A DNA stretch of 64,000 bases, from contig CAMGBT010000001.1 of NCBI GenBank assembly GCA_946011725.1, forward strand, positions 1 through 64,000, in the 5' to 3' direction. This DNA is from an uncultured Bacteroidales bacterium. GTDB taxonomy: Bacteria; Bacteroidota; Bacteroidia; Bacteroidales; Muribaculaceae. The notes beneath the pieces are model-generated. The model ran no database searches. It was not told the origin of the DNA and worked only from the letters and a program-made list of their open reading frames with translations. A program made the translations under genes and the position numbers. Position 1 is the first letter of the stretch, and the number at the start of each line of letters is the position of its first letter. This document shows positions 17,176 to 25,357 of this stretch, in pieces.

Positions 17176-17274
17176 ATCAGTAGGGACGCGGCCTGCCGCG
17201 TCCGCGTTCGCTGTGTGTAACTACCTGAATATCTGAAGGTTGATGCGGACGCGGCAGGCCTCGTCCCTACTGAT
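17176..17274. repeat. 30-bp inverted repeat, 29 of 30 matched, 39-bp spacer
   Basis: The left arm 17176-17205 and right arm 17245-17274 are complementary except at one base. Each arm contains the self-palindrome GGACGCGGC-CT-GCCGCGTCC or its near form. Related single copies are at 34991 and 35058. The spacer shows no coding potential. Confidence 0.8.
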
Positions 17275-17289
17275 ATACATTTTGCATTG

Positions 17290-17427
17290 ACTTTTGACAC
17301 ACTTTCTATTCGTCATGGTCTGAAGCTGATAGTGTTATACTGATTCTTGTTGGCGCGACGGCGGCACACTACTCCTGTGAGTCCTTTGCACGCTGTGTCA
17401 CACTTTATAGACTTTTGACACACTTTC
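17290..17427 (+). repeat. duplicated ACTTTTGACACACTTTC segments
   Basis: The 17-base string ACTTTTGACACACTTTC occurs at 17290-17306 and 17411-17427, and a shorter inverted form (GTGTCAAAAGT) at about 16624. A TTGGCGCGACGG(T/C)GGCA string is likewise shared between about 16808 and 17350. The stretch is a patchwork of partial duplications. Confidence 0.6.
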
Positions 17428-17428
17428 A

Positions 17429-17533
17429 GGGGGAGCGGAGCGACGTCGCGGGCGCCAAGGCAGGCGGATACGGCGGAGCCCCACCCCGGCCCTCCCCTGA
17501 AGGGGAGGGGGAGCGGAGCGACGTCGCGGGCGC
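17429..17533 (+). repeat. 27-bp direct repeat pair
   Basis: The string GGGGGAGCGGAGCGACGTCG plus CGGGCGC occurs at 17429-17455 and again at 17507-17533, each followed shortly by GCGGATACGG. A CCCTCCCC/GGGGAGGG hairpin lies just before the second copy. Confidence 0.7.
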
Positions 17534-17620
17534 GGGGTGTGCGGATACGGCTTGGCGGGCACGGCGAACCCCCCGCGGCAAGCCTCGGGGCTACAAGCTT
17601 GTGGGCGGTTAGTGGGCGGG

Positions 17621-17656
17621 CGGAGCCTTTTTGGACTTGCTCCGAGCTCTTGCTCG
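17621..17656 (-). repeat. dual-hairpin interspersed element, copy 3
   Basis: Read on the minus strand: CGAGC-AAGA-GCTCG, then GGAGC-loop-GGCTCC with a loop ending in CAAAAA. The element is the same as copies 1 and 2, with a changed loop. It lies 16 bases past the stop of the gene at 17672, so it could serve as that operon's terminator. Confidence 0.7.
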
Positions 17657-17671
17657 GGTGGGCGGCTGCTG

Positions 17672-17881
17672 CTATAGGGGGCGGATGGCCGGGCGGCGGG
17701 TGGCCGTTGGGGGGAGGATTTCGATGGGCTCGTTGATGTATCGGGTGGCTGCGGTTTCGCTTTCGAAGGGGGTGATGCGCACCTCGTGGTCGTAGAGTTC
17801 TACAAGCGAGAGGGCGTAGTGGCGGCCTATGTAGGTGACGCTACGAGCGAGGATGCGGTCAAAGGGTTTGGGTGCTGTCAT
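17672..17881 (-). CDS. small hypothetical protein, 69 aa, last gene of the ileS operon
   Basis: The 69-residue protein starts inside the end of the DUF4296 gene (23-base overlap), so translation is probably coupled. It has mixed character (DRILARSVTYIGRHYALSLVELYDHEVRI...) with no signal peptide. The central alternating hydrophobic pattern suggests a small beta-sheet fold. I do not recognise a family. Its place after DUF4296 supports it as a real gene. Confidence 0.6.
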   Translation of the reverse strand: MTAPKPFDRILARSVTYIGRHYALSLVELYDHEVRITPFESETAATRYINEPIEILPPTATRRPAIRPL

Positions 17882-18665
17882 TGGGGTTGAGACGGGGCAC
17901 TAAGCGGCGCTGCATGCGGCGGTAGGGCTGGTTGGGCATGGTGATGCGCGAACGGGTGAGCGACAGGGAGTCAACCACCACGGGCCGGCGGCCTTCCACC
18001 CCGAGGTAGAGCCAGCCGCTGAGGGCCACGGCCGTGCGGGTGGTGTCTGTGAAGAAGGTGATTGACTGGCGGTTGAGTTCGGTCACGTCGAGCGATGCAA
18101 TCACTGTTTCGATGGTGCCGTCGGAGTACTCGGCGGTCATGCTCCATGTGGCGCTGACGGGCGGCACGGCTAAGCGGGCGTTCCAGGTGAAGAAGTCGCC
18201 GCGTTGCCAGTTACGGTCGGCGGTGAGGTTGAAGGTGATGTACTGCGAGGGCGAGAAGCTGTTGACAATCAGCGCGGAAGGCCGTTGCCAAACGTCCACG
18301 CTGTCGCCGGCCACCGACATGGCTGCTTCGGCCACCACGCCGTTGACGCGTTCCAACCGCCCTTCGAGGATCTCGATGGTGCGGTCGGCGACATCTTGGT
18401 AGATGTTCATGTTGTGTCCATACCACACCAGAGAGCTGTCGAACTGCTCCTTGGTGACGCCGTGACGGTCGAACACCGCTTGGCGCAGGGCCTCGCGGGT
18501 GCCGGGGGCGGAGTATTGGGTGGGGTTGACGGCGATGACGGCATCGGCCACGCGCACATCGGCCATCAGCTCGGCCATATCGTCGGGCTGAATCACGGTG
18601 TCGGGCACTCGGTTGCAGGCCATGACCACCACTGCTAACGCTATGGCCGCCAAGAGCTTACGCAT
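17859..18665 (-). CDS. DUF4296 lipoprotein
   Basis: The 268-aa protein begins with a lipoprotein signal (MRKLLAAIALAVVVMAC-NR), and the N-terminal DUF4296 domain covers about residues 20-120 (DMAELMADVRVADAVIAV...RQAVFDRHGVTKEQFDSSLVWYG). The C-terminal half is a beta-rich region without a named domain. It overlaps the lspA stop by 8 bases. LspA processes lipoproteins, and this gene encodes one. The molecular role of DUF4296 is unknown. Confidence 0.88.
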   Translation of the reverse strand: MRKLLAAIALAVVVMACNRVPDTVIQPDDMAELMADVRVADAVIAVNPTQYSAPGTREALRQAVFDRHGVTKEQFDSSLVWYGHNMNIYQDVADRTIEILEGRLERVNGVVAEAAMSVAGDSVDVWQRPSALIVNSFSPSQYITFNLTADRNWQRGDFFTWNARLAVPPVSATWSMTAEYSDGTIETVIASLDVTELNRQSITFFTDTTRTAVALSGWLYLGVEGRRPVVVDSLSLTRSRITMPNQPYRRMQRRLVPRLNPNDSTQTL

Positions 18666-19308
18666 TGCTGTCGTCCTCCTTCGGTTTCTCCTTTTGGTAA
18701 GGGAGACATTGAGTGTAGCGGATAATGAGCATCACGATGCCCACGGAGATGGCGGCGTCGGCCAGATTGAACACCGGGTCGAAGAATGAGAATTGGTCGC
18801 CGCCTACCCACGGCATCCAGTCGGGCCAAGTGAACGAGAGCAGCGGCAGGTGAATCATGTCAACGACTAAGCCGTGGAGCAGAGTGCCGTAGCCCTCGCC
18901 CCAAGGCACCAAGGTGGCCACCATGGGCGGGTAGGGGTCGGAGAATATGCAGCCGTAGAATACGCAGTCGATGATATTGCCGAAGGCGCCGGCGGCGATG
19001 GCGGCCAAGGTGATGATGTAGCCGCGGGGTGTGTCGGTGCGCTTACACAGCCGCGAGATGTACCAAATCAGCAATCCCACCACCACGATTCGGAACAGCG
19101 ACAGCAGCAGCTTGCTGCCCAACTCCATGCCGAAGGCCATGCCATTATTTTGCACGAAGCGCAGCTCGAAAAATGGAAGGATTTCGTAGCCTTCGCCAAG
19201 GTAGAAGTGGGTTTTGACCCAAATTTTGAGAATTTGGTCGGCGATAATAATCACGGCCGCGGCTATGATAGCGGCCCAAGCATTCTTTTGTGTATTCGTG
19301 TGCAGCAT
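18658..19308 (-). CDS. lspA: lipoprotein signal peptidase (signal peptidase II)
   Basis: The 216-aa inner-membrane aspartyl protease cleaves prolipoprotein signal peptides after lipidation. Four membrane segments are visible. The catalytic aspartates lie in GNIIDC (about residue 125) and FNLADAAI (about 180). I chose the ATG at 19308; the earlier in-frame start at 19326 is a TTG. At 216 aa it is longer than the E. coli enzyme because of a loop before the second Asp, which is usual in Bacteroidales. It follows dksA-like and ileS, the classic ileS-lspA neighbourhood. Confidence 0.95.
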   Translation of the reverse strand: MLHTNTQKNAWAAIIAAAVIIIADQILKIWVKTHFYLGEGYEILPFFELRFVQNNGMAFGMELGSKLLLSLFRIVVVGLLIWYISRLCKRTDTPRGYIITLAAIAAGAFGNIIDCVFYGCIFSDPYPPMVATLVPWGEGYGTLLHGLVVDMIHLPLLSFTWPDWMPWVGGDQFSFFDPVFNLADAAISVGIVMLIIRYTQCLPYQKEKPKEDDSNA

Positions 19309-19328
19309 ATTCGGAAAAATCGGCAATA

Positions 19329-19355
19329 GCCGCTCCCGGCAGAAGGGGGAGCGGC
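19329..19355 (-). terminator. hairpin between the dksA-like gene and lspA
   Basis: A perfect nine-base stem (GCCGCTCCC / GGGAGCGGC) with a nine-base loop lies in the 66-base gap. On the minus strand a short T-run follows some bases later. It may attenuate transcription into lspA rather than stop it. Confidence 0.45.
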
Positions 19356-19374
19356 AATCGTCGATGAGTAGAGT

Positions 19375-19752
19375 TTATTTTTGCATTTCTTTGCCTTCGA
19401 CGCTAAGGGTGGCATGAGGCACGATGCGCAAGCGTTCCTTGGGGATGAGCTTGCCGGTGGCGCGGCAGATGCCGTAGGTCTTATTGTCGATGCGCACTAA
19501 TGCGGCGCGGAGTTTGTTGATAAACACGCGTTGACGTTCAGCCAGTCGAGCTGCCTCCTCGCGTCCGAGCGTGTAAGCGCCGTCTTCGAGCACTTTGAAA
19601 GTGGGGGAGGTGTCGGCTACATCGTTGCCGTCAGAGTTCATCAATGTGCGGCAGAGCGAGTCGTACTCGGCCTGCGCCTTCTCAATTTTCTCGTTGATAA
19701 TCTGACGGAACTCTTCGAGTTCCTCATCAGAATAGCGTGTTATTTCAGACAT
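19375..19752 (-). CDS. DksA/TraR-family regulator lacking zinc-finger cysteines
   Basis: The 125-aa protein has the DksA/TraR layout. A coiled coil covers about residues 8-85, and a C-terminal globular part corresponds to the zinc finger (YGICRATGKLIPKERLRIVPHA). Only one of the four zinc cysteines remains, as I recall for other Bacteroidales homologues. DksA proteins bind the RNA polymerase secondary channel and work with (p)ppGpp, and a Rsh gene is present at 58.5 kb. I chose the start at MSEITRYS because the longer frame overlaps the end of ileS. It lies 17 bases downstream of ileS. Confidence 0.88.
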   Translation of the reverse strand: MSEITRYSDEELEEFRQIINEKIEKAQAEYDSLCRTLMNSDGNDVADTSPTFKVLEDGAYTLGREEAARLAERQRVFINKLRAALVRIDNKTYGICRATGKLIPKERLRIVPHATLSVEGKEMQK

Positions 19753-19768
19753 ACTGGTAAAAGGTTGA

Positions 19769-22700
19769 TTATGAGTTGAGTTCAACTTCCACATCCACGG
19801 GGAAGTCGTCGATGTCGAGGTGTTCGGCGCGGTCGGCGGCCACCTGGCCCACGGTAACTTCCACGGCCAATACTTGCGAGCTGATGTACTCGCCGAATTT
19901 GGCCAACAGCTCTTCGATGCCTTCTACAGCGGCGAAGCGCAGGCGGATGCGGTCGGTGATGTTATAGTTGCGACCCTTGCGGATGTTTTGTACGCGGTTG
20001 ATGATTTCGCGGGCGATACCTTCGAGGTGGAGCTCGTCGGTAACGGTTACATCGAGCGCTACGGTGAGGTTGCCATCGTTAGCCACCAGCCAGCCGGGGA
20101 TGTCTTCGGAGATGATTTCCACGTTGGCCACGTCCACTCGCTTGGTGTCGCCATCGAGCACTAAGTCGATGAAGCCGTCGCGTTCGAATTGGGCGATTTG
20201 CTTTTGGTCGAGCGAGGTGAGGGCGGCGGCTGCGGCCTTCATCTGCTTGCCGAATACGGGGCCGAGCTTCTTGAAGTCGGGCTTGACGCGTTTCACCAGC
20301 ACGCCTTCGTCGTTGCTGACCACGCGCAGGTTCTTGACGTTGATTTCCGACAGCACCAGCGGAGCGATGGTGTCGAGGATTGAGCGCATGGCATCGTCGG
20401 CCACCGGCACCATGATTTGCTGCAGCGGACGGCGCACGTTGATGTTCACGCGGCGGCGCAGCGACAGCACCATCGAGGTCAACCGTTGAGCGATGCTCAT
20501 CTGCTGCTCGCGGTCGGCGAAGATGAGCGAGCGGTCGGCTTCCGGATAGCGGTCGAGGTGCACCGACTGTTCGGCCGACGGCTTGCCGTCGCGGTAGGTG
20601 AGGTCGCGGTAGAGGCGGTCGGCGAAGAAGGGCGACACGGGAGCAATCAGCTTGGCCAAGGTGAGCAAGCAGGAGTAGAGAGTTTGGTAAGCGGCGAGCT
20701 TGTCGGCGGTCATTTCGCCGGCCCAGAAGCGCTTACGGTTGAGGCGCACGTACCAGTTACTGAGGTCGTAGAGCACGAAGTCGTTGATGGCGCGAGCGGC
20801 CTTGGTGGGTTCGTAGTCGTCGAGGGCTTCGTCCACGGCGATAATCAGCGAGTTGAGGCGGGAGATTACCCAGCGGTCGATTTCCGGGCGTTCAGCCACG
20901 GGCACTTGCGGCTCGGAGCCGGTGAAGCCGTCCACGTTGGCATATTGGGCGAAGAAGCCGTAGGTGTGATAGAGTGTGTCGAAGAGCTTGCGCGATACCT
21001 CGATTACGCCGGCCTCGTCGTAGCGCAAATCGTCCCAAGGCGACGAGTTGGCAATCATGTACCAGCGCAGGGGGTCGGAGCCGAGCTTGTCGATGGCTTC
21101 GAAGGGGTTGACGGCGTTGCCCAGACGTTTCGACATCTTGTTGCCGTGCTTGTCGAGCACCAAGCCGTTGGAAACCACGGCTTTATACGACACTTGGTCG
21201 AACACCATGGTGGCGATGGCGTGCAGAGTGAAGAACCAGCCACGAGTTTGATCCACACCTTCGGCGATGAAGTCGGCGGGGAATACGTCGCCCGCGCGGA
21301 AGGCGTCGGCGTTCTCAAACGGGTAGTGGATTTGAGCGTAGGGCATCGAGCCGGAGTCGAACCACACGTCGATGAGGTCGGTTTCGCGCTTCATGGGCTT
21401 GCCGGAAGCGGACACCAGCACGATGTGGTCAACGTAAGGACGGTGCAGGTCGATGCGGTTATAGTTTTCGGCGGAGTAATCGCCGGGCACGAAGCCCTTG
21501 TCGCGCAAGGGGTTGGATTGCATCACGCCGGCGGCCACAGCCTTGTCGATTTCGTTGTAAAGCTGTTCAACGGAAGCGATGATGAGCTCTTCGGAAGCGT
21601 CCTCGGTGCGCCAGATGGGTAGGGGAGTGCCCCAGTAGCGCGAGCGCGAGAGGTTCCAGTCTTGGAGGTTTTCGAGCCACTTGCCGAAGCGACCGCTGCC
21701 GGTCGATGCGGGCTTCCATTTGATGGTGTTGTTGAGCTCGATCATGCGGTCGCGAGCTGCGGTGGAGCGGATGAACCACGAGTCGAGCGGGTAGTAGAGC
21801 ACGGGCTTGTCGGTGCGCCAGCAGTGGGGATAGTTGTGGGTATGCTTCTCGCTGGTGAATAGTAAGCCGTTCTCTTTGAGCATGATGCAGATTTCCACAT
21901 CAAGCGACATATCGTTGGGACCCTTCTCGGGGTCGTAAGCATTCTTGACGAATTTGCCCTGCCAGGGGGTGTAGGCAGCCACGTCCACGCGGTCGGCCAC
22001 GAAGGCGGGGTCGAGCTCGTCGAGCATGTAGAAGCGGCCTTTGAGGTCAACCATCGGGCACACCTTGCCGTCGCGGTTGAGCAGCTCCATGGGCGGGATG
22101 TTGTTGAGCTTCGACACGCGCAAGTCGTCAGCGCCGAAGGTGCCGGCGATGTGCACGATGCCGGTGCCGTCCACGGTAGTGACGTAGTCGCCGGGGATGA
22201 CGCGGAACGCGCCCTCGCCGGGATTCATCCACGGGATGAGCTGGCGATAGTGCATGCCCACCAAGTCGGTGCCCATGCATTCGCCCACCACCTTCCAAGG
22301 CACGAGCTTATCGCCCGGCTTGTAGTCTTCCAGAGCGATGTCGGCGGCTTTGGGGTTGAATACCGAGTTGAGCAGCGCTTCAGCCACTACCACGGAGATG
22401 CGCTCGCCGCTATATTTATTATATGTGTTGACGAAGCAGTACTTGATCTGCGGACCCACGCACAGGGCGGTGTTCGACGGAAGAGTCCACGGAGTGGTGG
22501 TCCATGCCAAGAAGAAGGGCTTGCCCCAACCGGTTTGCTCCGGACGCGGATCAAGCACCTCGAATTGAGCCACGCAAGTGGTGTCCTTCACGTCGCGATA
22601 GCATCCGGGTTGATTCAACTCGTGCGAGCTGAGGCCGGTGCCGGCTGCGGGTGAATAGGGTTGGATGGTGTAACCCTTGTAGAGGTACCCCTTTTGATAG

Positions 22701-23200
22701 AGCTGAGCCAGCAACCACCACACCGATTCGATGTAGCGATTGTCGTAGGTGATGTAGGGGTTGGCCATGTCCACCCAGTAGCCCATGTTGTTGGTGAGCG
22801 TTTCCCATTCGCGAGTGTACTTCATCACCTCGCGACGGCAAGCGTCGTTATACTCATCCACCGAAATCTTATGGCCGATGTCCTCTTTGGTGATGCCGAG
22901 CGCCTTTTCCACACCGAGTTCCACGGGCAGGCCGTGGGTGTCCCAGCCGGCTTTGCGAGCCACGCGGAAGCCCTTCATGGTTTTGTAGCGGCAGACAATG
23001 TCCTTAATGGTGCGCGCCATCACGTGGTGGATGCCTGGCATACCGTTGGCCGAAGGCGGCCCTTCAAAGAAGACGAACGAGGGCGCGCCTTGACGCACCT
23101 CGATGCTGCGATGGAAAAGATCCTCGCTCTGCCAGAGCGCGAGCATCTCCTTGTTGATTTTGGGAAGACTGAAAGAGGTATATTCAGGAAATTTCTTCAT
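19769..23200 (-). CDS. ileS: isoleucyl-tRNA synthetase
   Basis: The 1143-aa class I synthetase charges tRNA-Ile. The HIGH-type motif is GIHHVMA near residue 57 (GPPSANGMPG before it), and KMSKR is near residue 688. The editing (CP1) domain lies between. The C-terminal part has the anticodon-binding region and an extended tail. The size and tail fit the long, eukaryote-like IleS class that is less sensitive to mupirocin (inference from family knowledge). It is the first gene of an operon with the DksA-like protein, lspA, DUF4296 and a small gene. I see no T-box leader. Confidence 0.97.
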   Translation of the reverse strand: MKKFPEYTSFSLPKINKEMLALWQSEDLFHRSIEVRQGAPSFVFFEGPPSANGMPGIHHVMARTIKDIVCRYKTMKGFRVARKAGWDTHGLPVELGVEKALGITKEDIGHKISVDEYNDACRREVMKYTREWETLTNNMGYWVDMANPYITYDNRYIESVWWLLAQLYQKGYLYKGYTIQPYSPAAGTGLSSHELNQPGCYRDVKDTTCVAQFEVLDPRPEQTGWGKPFFLAWTTTPWTLPSNTALCVGPQIKYCFVNTYNKYSGERISVVVAEALLNSVFNPKAADIALEDYKPGDKLVPWKVVGECMGTDLVGMHYRQLIPWMNPGEGAFRVIPGDYVTTVDGTGIVHIAGTFGADDLRVSKLNNIPPMELLNRDGKVCPMVDLKGRFYMLDELDPAFVADRVDVAAYTPWQGKFVKNAYDPEKGPNDMSLDVEICIMLKENGLLFTSEKHTHNYPHCWRTDKPVLYYPLDSWFIRSTAARDRMIELNNTIKWKPASTGSGRFGKWLENLQDWNLSRSRYWGTPLPIWRTEDASEELIIASVEQLYNEIDKAVAAGVMQSNPLRDKGFVPGDYSAENYNRIDLHRPYVDHIVLVSASGKPMKRETDLIDVWFDSGSMPYAQIHYPFENADAFRAGDVFPADFIAEGVDQTRGWFFTLHAIATMVFDQVSYKAVVSNGLVLDKHGNKMSKRLGNAVNPFEAIDKLGSDPLRWYMIANSSPWDDLRYDEAGVIEVSRKLFDTLYHTYGFFAQYANVDGFTGSEPQVPVAERPEIDRWVISRLNSLIIAVDEALDDYEPTKAARAINDFVLYDLSNWYVRLNRKRFWAGEMTADKLAAYQTLYSCLLTLAKLIAPVSPFFADRLYRDLTYRDGKPSAEQSVHLDRYPEADRSLIFADREQQMSIAQRLTSMVLSLRRRVNINVRRPLQQIMVPVADDAMRSILDTIAPLVLSEINVKNLRVVSNDEGVLVKRVKPDFKKLGPVFGKQMKAAAAALTSLDQKQIAQFERDGFIDLVLDGDTKRVDVANVEIISEDIPGWLVANDGNLTVALDVTVTDELHLEGIAREIINRVQNIRKGRNYNITDRIRLRFAAVEGIEELLAKFGEYISSQVLAVEVTVGQVAADRAEHLDIDDFPVDVEVELNS

Positions 23201-23246
23201 GGATGAGTCGAAGACTATGGAGTTAAGAATTAGTTTTAAACATAAA

Positions 23247-23278
23247 GGGGTGCGTCAGCGATTGTGCTAACACACCCC
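23247..23278 (-). terminator. rpsP terminator
   Basis: The GGGGTG(C)GT / AC(A)CACCCC hairpin, read on the minus strand, ends in CCCCTTTATG. It lies 30 bases past the rpsP stop and before the ileS start. Confidence 0.65.
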
Positions 23279-23307
23279 CATGGAATCTCGTTGTCGCTGA
23301 CTGCGGA

Positions 23308-23844
23308 TTATTCAGCAGCGGGAGCTTCGGTAGTTTCAGCGGGAGCAGCAGCAGCGGCTTCAGCTTCGGCTTTTGCAGCTGCCAGTTCGGCTTTCTTCTT
23401 GGCCACGGCTTCAGCCTTGGCTTTGTTTTTAGCCTCTTCTGCTTCGAGACGAGCGCGAAGGTCGGCTTGTTTGCGGCCGGCTTCGGAAGCCTTAACAGCT
23501 TCTACTTGCGCTTGCTTTTTGCTCTTCCAAGCAGCGAAGCGACGTTCAGCTTCAGCTTGGTCGAATGCGCCTTTTTTCACACCGCCGAGGAGGTGTTTCA
23601 TCAGCATTACGCCCTCGTTGGAGAGGATAGTGCGTACAGTGTCGGTGGGTTGAGCACCGCAGTTCACCCAATACAAGGCCCGCTCGAAATTGAGAGTGAT
23701 TGTAGCAGGATTAGTGTTCGGATTATAAGAACCTATCCTTTCAATAAACTTACCATCTCGTGGTGCCCTGCTATCGGCGATAACAATAGGATAAAACGCA
23801 TAGTTCTTGCGACCATGGCGTTGTAATCTGATTTTTGTTGCCAT
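23308..23844 (-). CDS. rpsP: 30S ribosomal protein S16 with extended tail
   Basis: The first 85 residues are S16 ([38 protein letters not shown]...), a component of the small ribosomal subunit. The remaining 90 or so residues form a charged, then alanine-rich tail with AEA/KAK repeats ending in [12 protein letters not shown]. This tail is common in Bacteroidetes S16 and absent from E. coli S16 (82 aa). It is monocistronic, with a strong promoter and a terminator. Confidence 0.97.
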   Translation of the reverse strand: MATKIRLQRHGRKNYAFYPIVIADSRAPRDGKFIERIGSYNPNTNPATITLNFERALYWVNCGAQPTDTVRTILSNEGVMLMKHLLGGVKKGAFDQAEAERRFAAWKSKKQAQVEAVKASEAGRKQADLRARLEAEEAKNKAKAEAVAKKKAELAAAKAEAEAAAAAPAETTEAPAAE

Positions 23845-23891
23845 TAATTGTTTGTTTGTTTAGTTTGTTGGTCTTGCATTGTTTGCGACTG

Positions 23892-23923
23892 CAAAGTTAC
23901 AACTTTTTCGCCACCCCACCAAA
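23892..23923 (-). promoter_or_regulatory. rpsP promoter
   Basis: On the minus strand: TTTG (23920-23923), a 20-base spacer and TAACTTTG (23892-23899), with a leader of about 40 nt. Confidence 0.85.
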
Positions 23924-23973
23924 CTTTTCCGCAACTTTTTTCACCTATTCGGTAAAAAAACGGGTGATTACGG

Positions 23974-24009
23974 CGAGCAGGAGCTCGGTGCACGTGCAAA
24001 AAGGCTCCG
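23974..24009 (+). repeat. dual-hairpin interspersed element, copy 4
   Basis: CGAGC-AGGA-GCTCG, then a degenerate second hairpin with loop GTGCAAAAA and GGCTCCG. With copy 5 in inverted orientation it forms a composite palindrome around a 61-base centre. Confidence 0.7.
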
Positions 24010-24070
24010 CCGAGATAGTGGGCGGTACAGCCGGTGGGCTGTCGGAAGTGTCGGAGGCTTCTATTGCGCC

Positions 24071-24103
24071 AGCCTTTTTGCATCTGCCTCGAGCTCTTGC
24101 TCG
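24071..24103 (-). repeat. dual-hairpin interspersed element, copy 5
   Basis: On the minus strand: CGAGC-AAGA-GCTCG, then a truncated second arm with TGCAAAAAGGCT. It is inverted relative to copy 4. The whole 413-base gap between rpsP and tdk holds only promoters and these elements. Confidence 0.7.
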
Positions 24104-24219
24104 AACCGCACGGGTGCGGCGGCGGCGATGTCGTGGTGAAAATGGCGATAATGTTGGTGAAAAATGGAAGTGTTGATATTTTTCGCGGCCAAAATTGTGT
24201 TTGTTTTGGAATTTATCGC

Positions 24220-24227
24220 TAACTTTG
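24220..24227 (+). promoter_or_regulatory. -7 promoter element of tdk
   Basis: TAACTTTG is 31 bases before the tdk ATG. TTTG-like strings upstream are at 16 and 22 bases rather than the usual 20, so the -33 half is imperfect. Confidence 0.6.
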
Positions 24228-24257
24228 GGGGTGGATTTTAACCATCACCCTCAATCA

Positions 24258-24911
24258 ATGCAAAAGAAAGGCAAACTATACTTCCGCTACGGCACCATGG
24301 GTTCGGCTAAAACGGCCCTGTTGCTGACCACCGCATATAATTTCGAGGAGCGCAACCTTGATTATATGTGTCTCAAGCCCGTGATTGACACTCGCGAGGC
24401 TCGCAACGTGATTCATTCGCGTATCGGTATCGAGCGCGAGTGCCGTTGGATATATGATAACACCGACCTTTACCAACTCGCAGCCGAGTTGTACCGCTCG
24501 GAGGGTCGCATCGTGGACTGGTATCTCATCGACGAGGCGCAGTTCCTGTCGGCCCGCCAGGTTGACCAGCTCTCGCGCGTGGTCGACGACTTCGGCTCGA
24601 ATGTGGTGTGCTACGGTCTGCGTACCGATTTCCAAACCCACCTGTTCGAGGGCTCGCGCCGACTGTTCGAAATCGCCGACACCATCGACGAAATCAAATC
24701 GACGTGCAACTGCGGTCGCAAAACCATAGTCAACGCCCGCATCGATGCCAACGGCGACTTTGTGGACGAAGGTCAGCAGGTGGAAATCGGCGGCAACGAC
24801 CGCTACGTGGCCGTCTGCCGCAAGTGTTGGCGCAATAAGCACATCGAGCAGAGCGAACGCTCGGCTCTCCCATTAGACTTTCCTACCGATAACCTAATCG
24901 ACCGGCAATGA
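24258..24911 (+). CDS. tdk: thymidine kinase
   Basis: The 217-aa type II thymidine kinase phosphorylates thymidine to dTMP in the salvage pathway. The P-loop is GTMGSAKT (residues 12-19). The Walker B-like motif is LIDEAQFL, near residue 93. The zinc ribbon has CNCG and CRKC pairs, and the lasso-type thymidine loop lies between. I chose the start at MQKKGKLY; upstream in-frame codons run back through the promoter. It is the first gene of a five-gene operon and overlaps the next gene by ATGA. Confidence 0.95.
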   Translation: MQKKGKLYFRYGTMGSAKTALLLTTAYNFEERNLDYMCLKPVIDTREARNVIHSRIGIERECRWIYDNTDLYQLAAELYRSEGRIVDWYLIDEAQFLSARQVDQLSRVVDDFGSNVVCYGLRTDFQTHLFEGSRRLFEIADTIDEIKSTCNCGRKTIVNARIDANGDFVDEGQQVEIGGNDRYVAVCRKCWRNKHIEQSERSALPLDFPTDNLIDRQ

Positions 24912-25357
24912 TACTCTGCAACATCACCGACGCGAACATCTATCGCAATATCTCCCCGCTTTTGGCCGAGGCCATCGACTGGCTCATGGCCAACTCTGCC
25001 GCTGATTTGGCCAACGGCTCTTATCCGGTGGGTGAGGGCGGCGTGGTGGTCAAAGCCGAAACGCCGGCACTGATGCCGCGTGAGCGCGTGCGCTTGGAGG
25101 CTCACCGCCGCTTCATCGACATCCACGTGCCGCTCAAGGGCATAGAAACCATCGGCTGGGCACCCGTGGCCTCCCTCTCATATATCCACACGCCTTACAG
25201 CGAGGATGCCGACATCGCTTTCTACAGCGATTCCGCCCACAGCATGCTCCACGTGCACCCCGGCCAGATCGCCATATTCTTCCCCGAGGATGCCCATGCA
25301 CCAAATATCGGCATCGGCACCCATCGCAAACTATGTATCAAAATTCCCATCGTATGA
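24908..25357 (+). CDS. YhcH/YjgK/YiaL-family protein
   Basis: The 149-aa cupin-like barrel belongs to the YhcH/EbgC family, linked in other bacteria to sugar or sialic-acid metabolism. Metal-site candidates are the EAHRRFIDIHV and MLHVHPGQIAIFFPEDAHAP segments. It is translationally coupled to tdk and to the DUF3108 gene by 4-base overlaps. The substrate cannot be told from sequence. Confidence 0.92.
   Translation: MILCNITDANIYRNISPLLAEAIDWLMANSAADLANGSYPVGEGGVVVKAETPALMPRERVRLEAHRRFIDIHVPLKGIETIGWAPVASLSYIHTPYSEDADIAFYSDSAHSMLHVHPGQIAIFFPEDAHAPNIGIGTHRKLCIKIPIV

Noticed and set aside
16904..17236. 110-codon plus-strand frame in the palindrome region
   Set aside because: It runs straight through the nested palindrome and the inverted repeat. 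The sequence is explained by those structures.
23201..23307. T-box or other riboswitch before ileS
   Set aside because: The short gap holds only the rpsP terminator hairpin. No T-box sequence or specifier stem-loop is visible.
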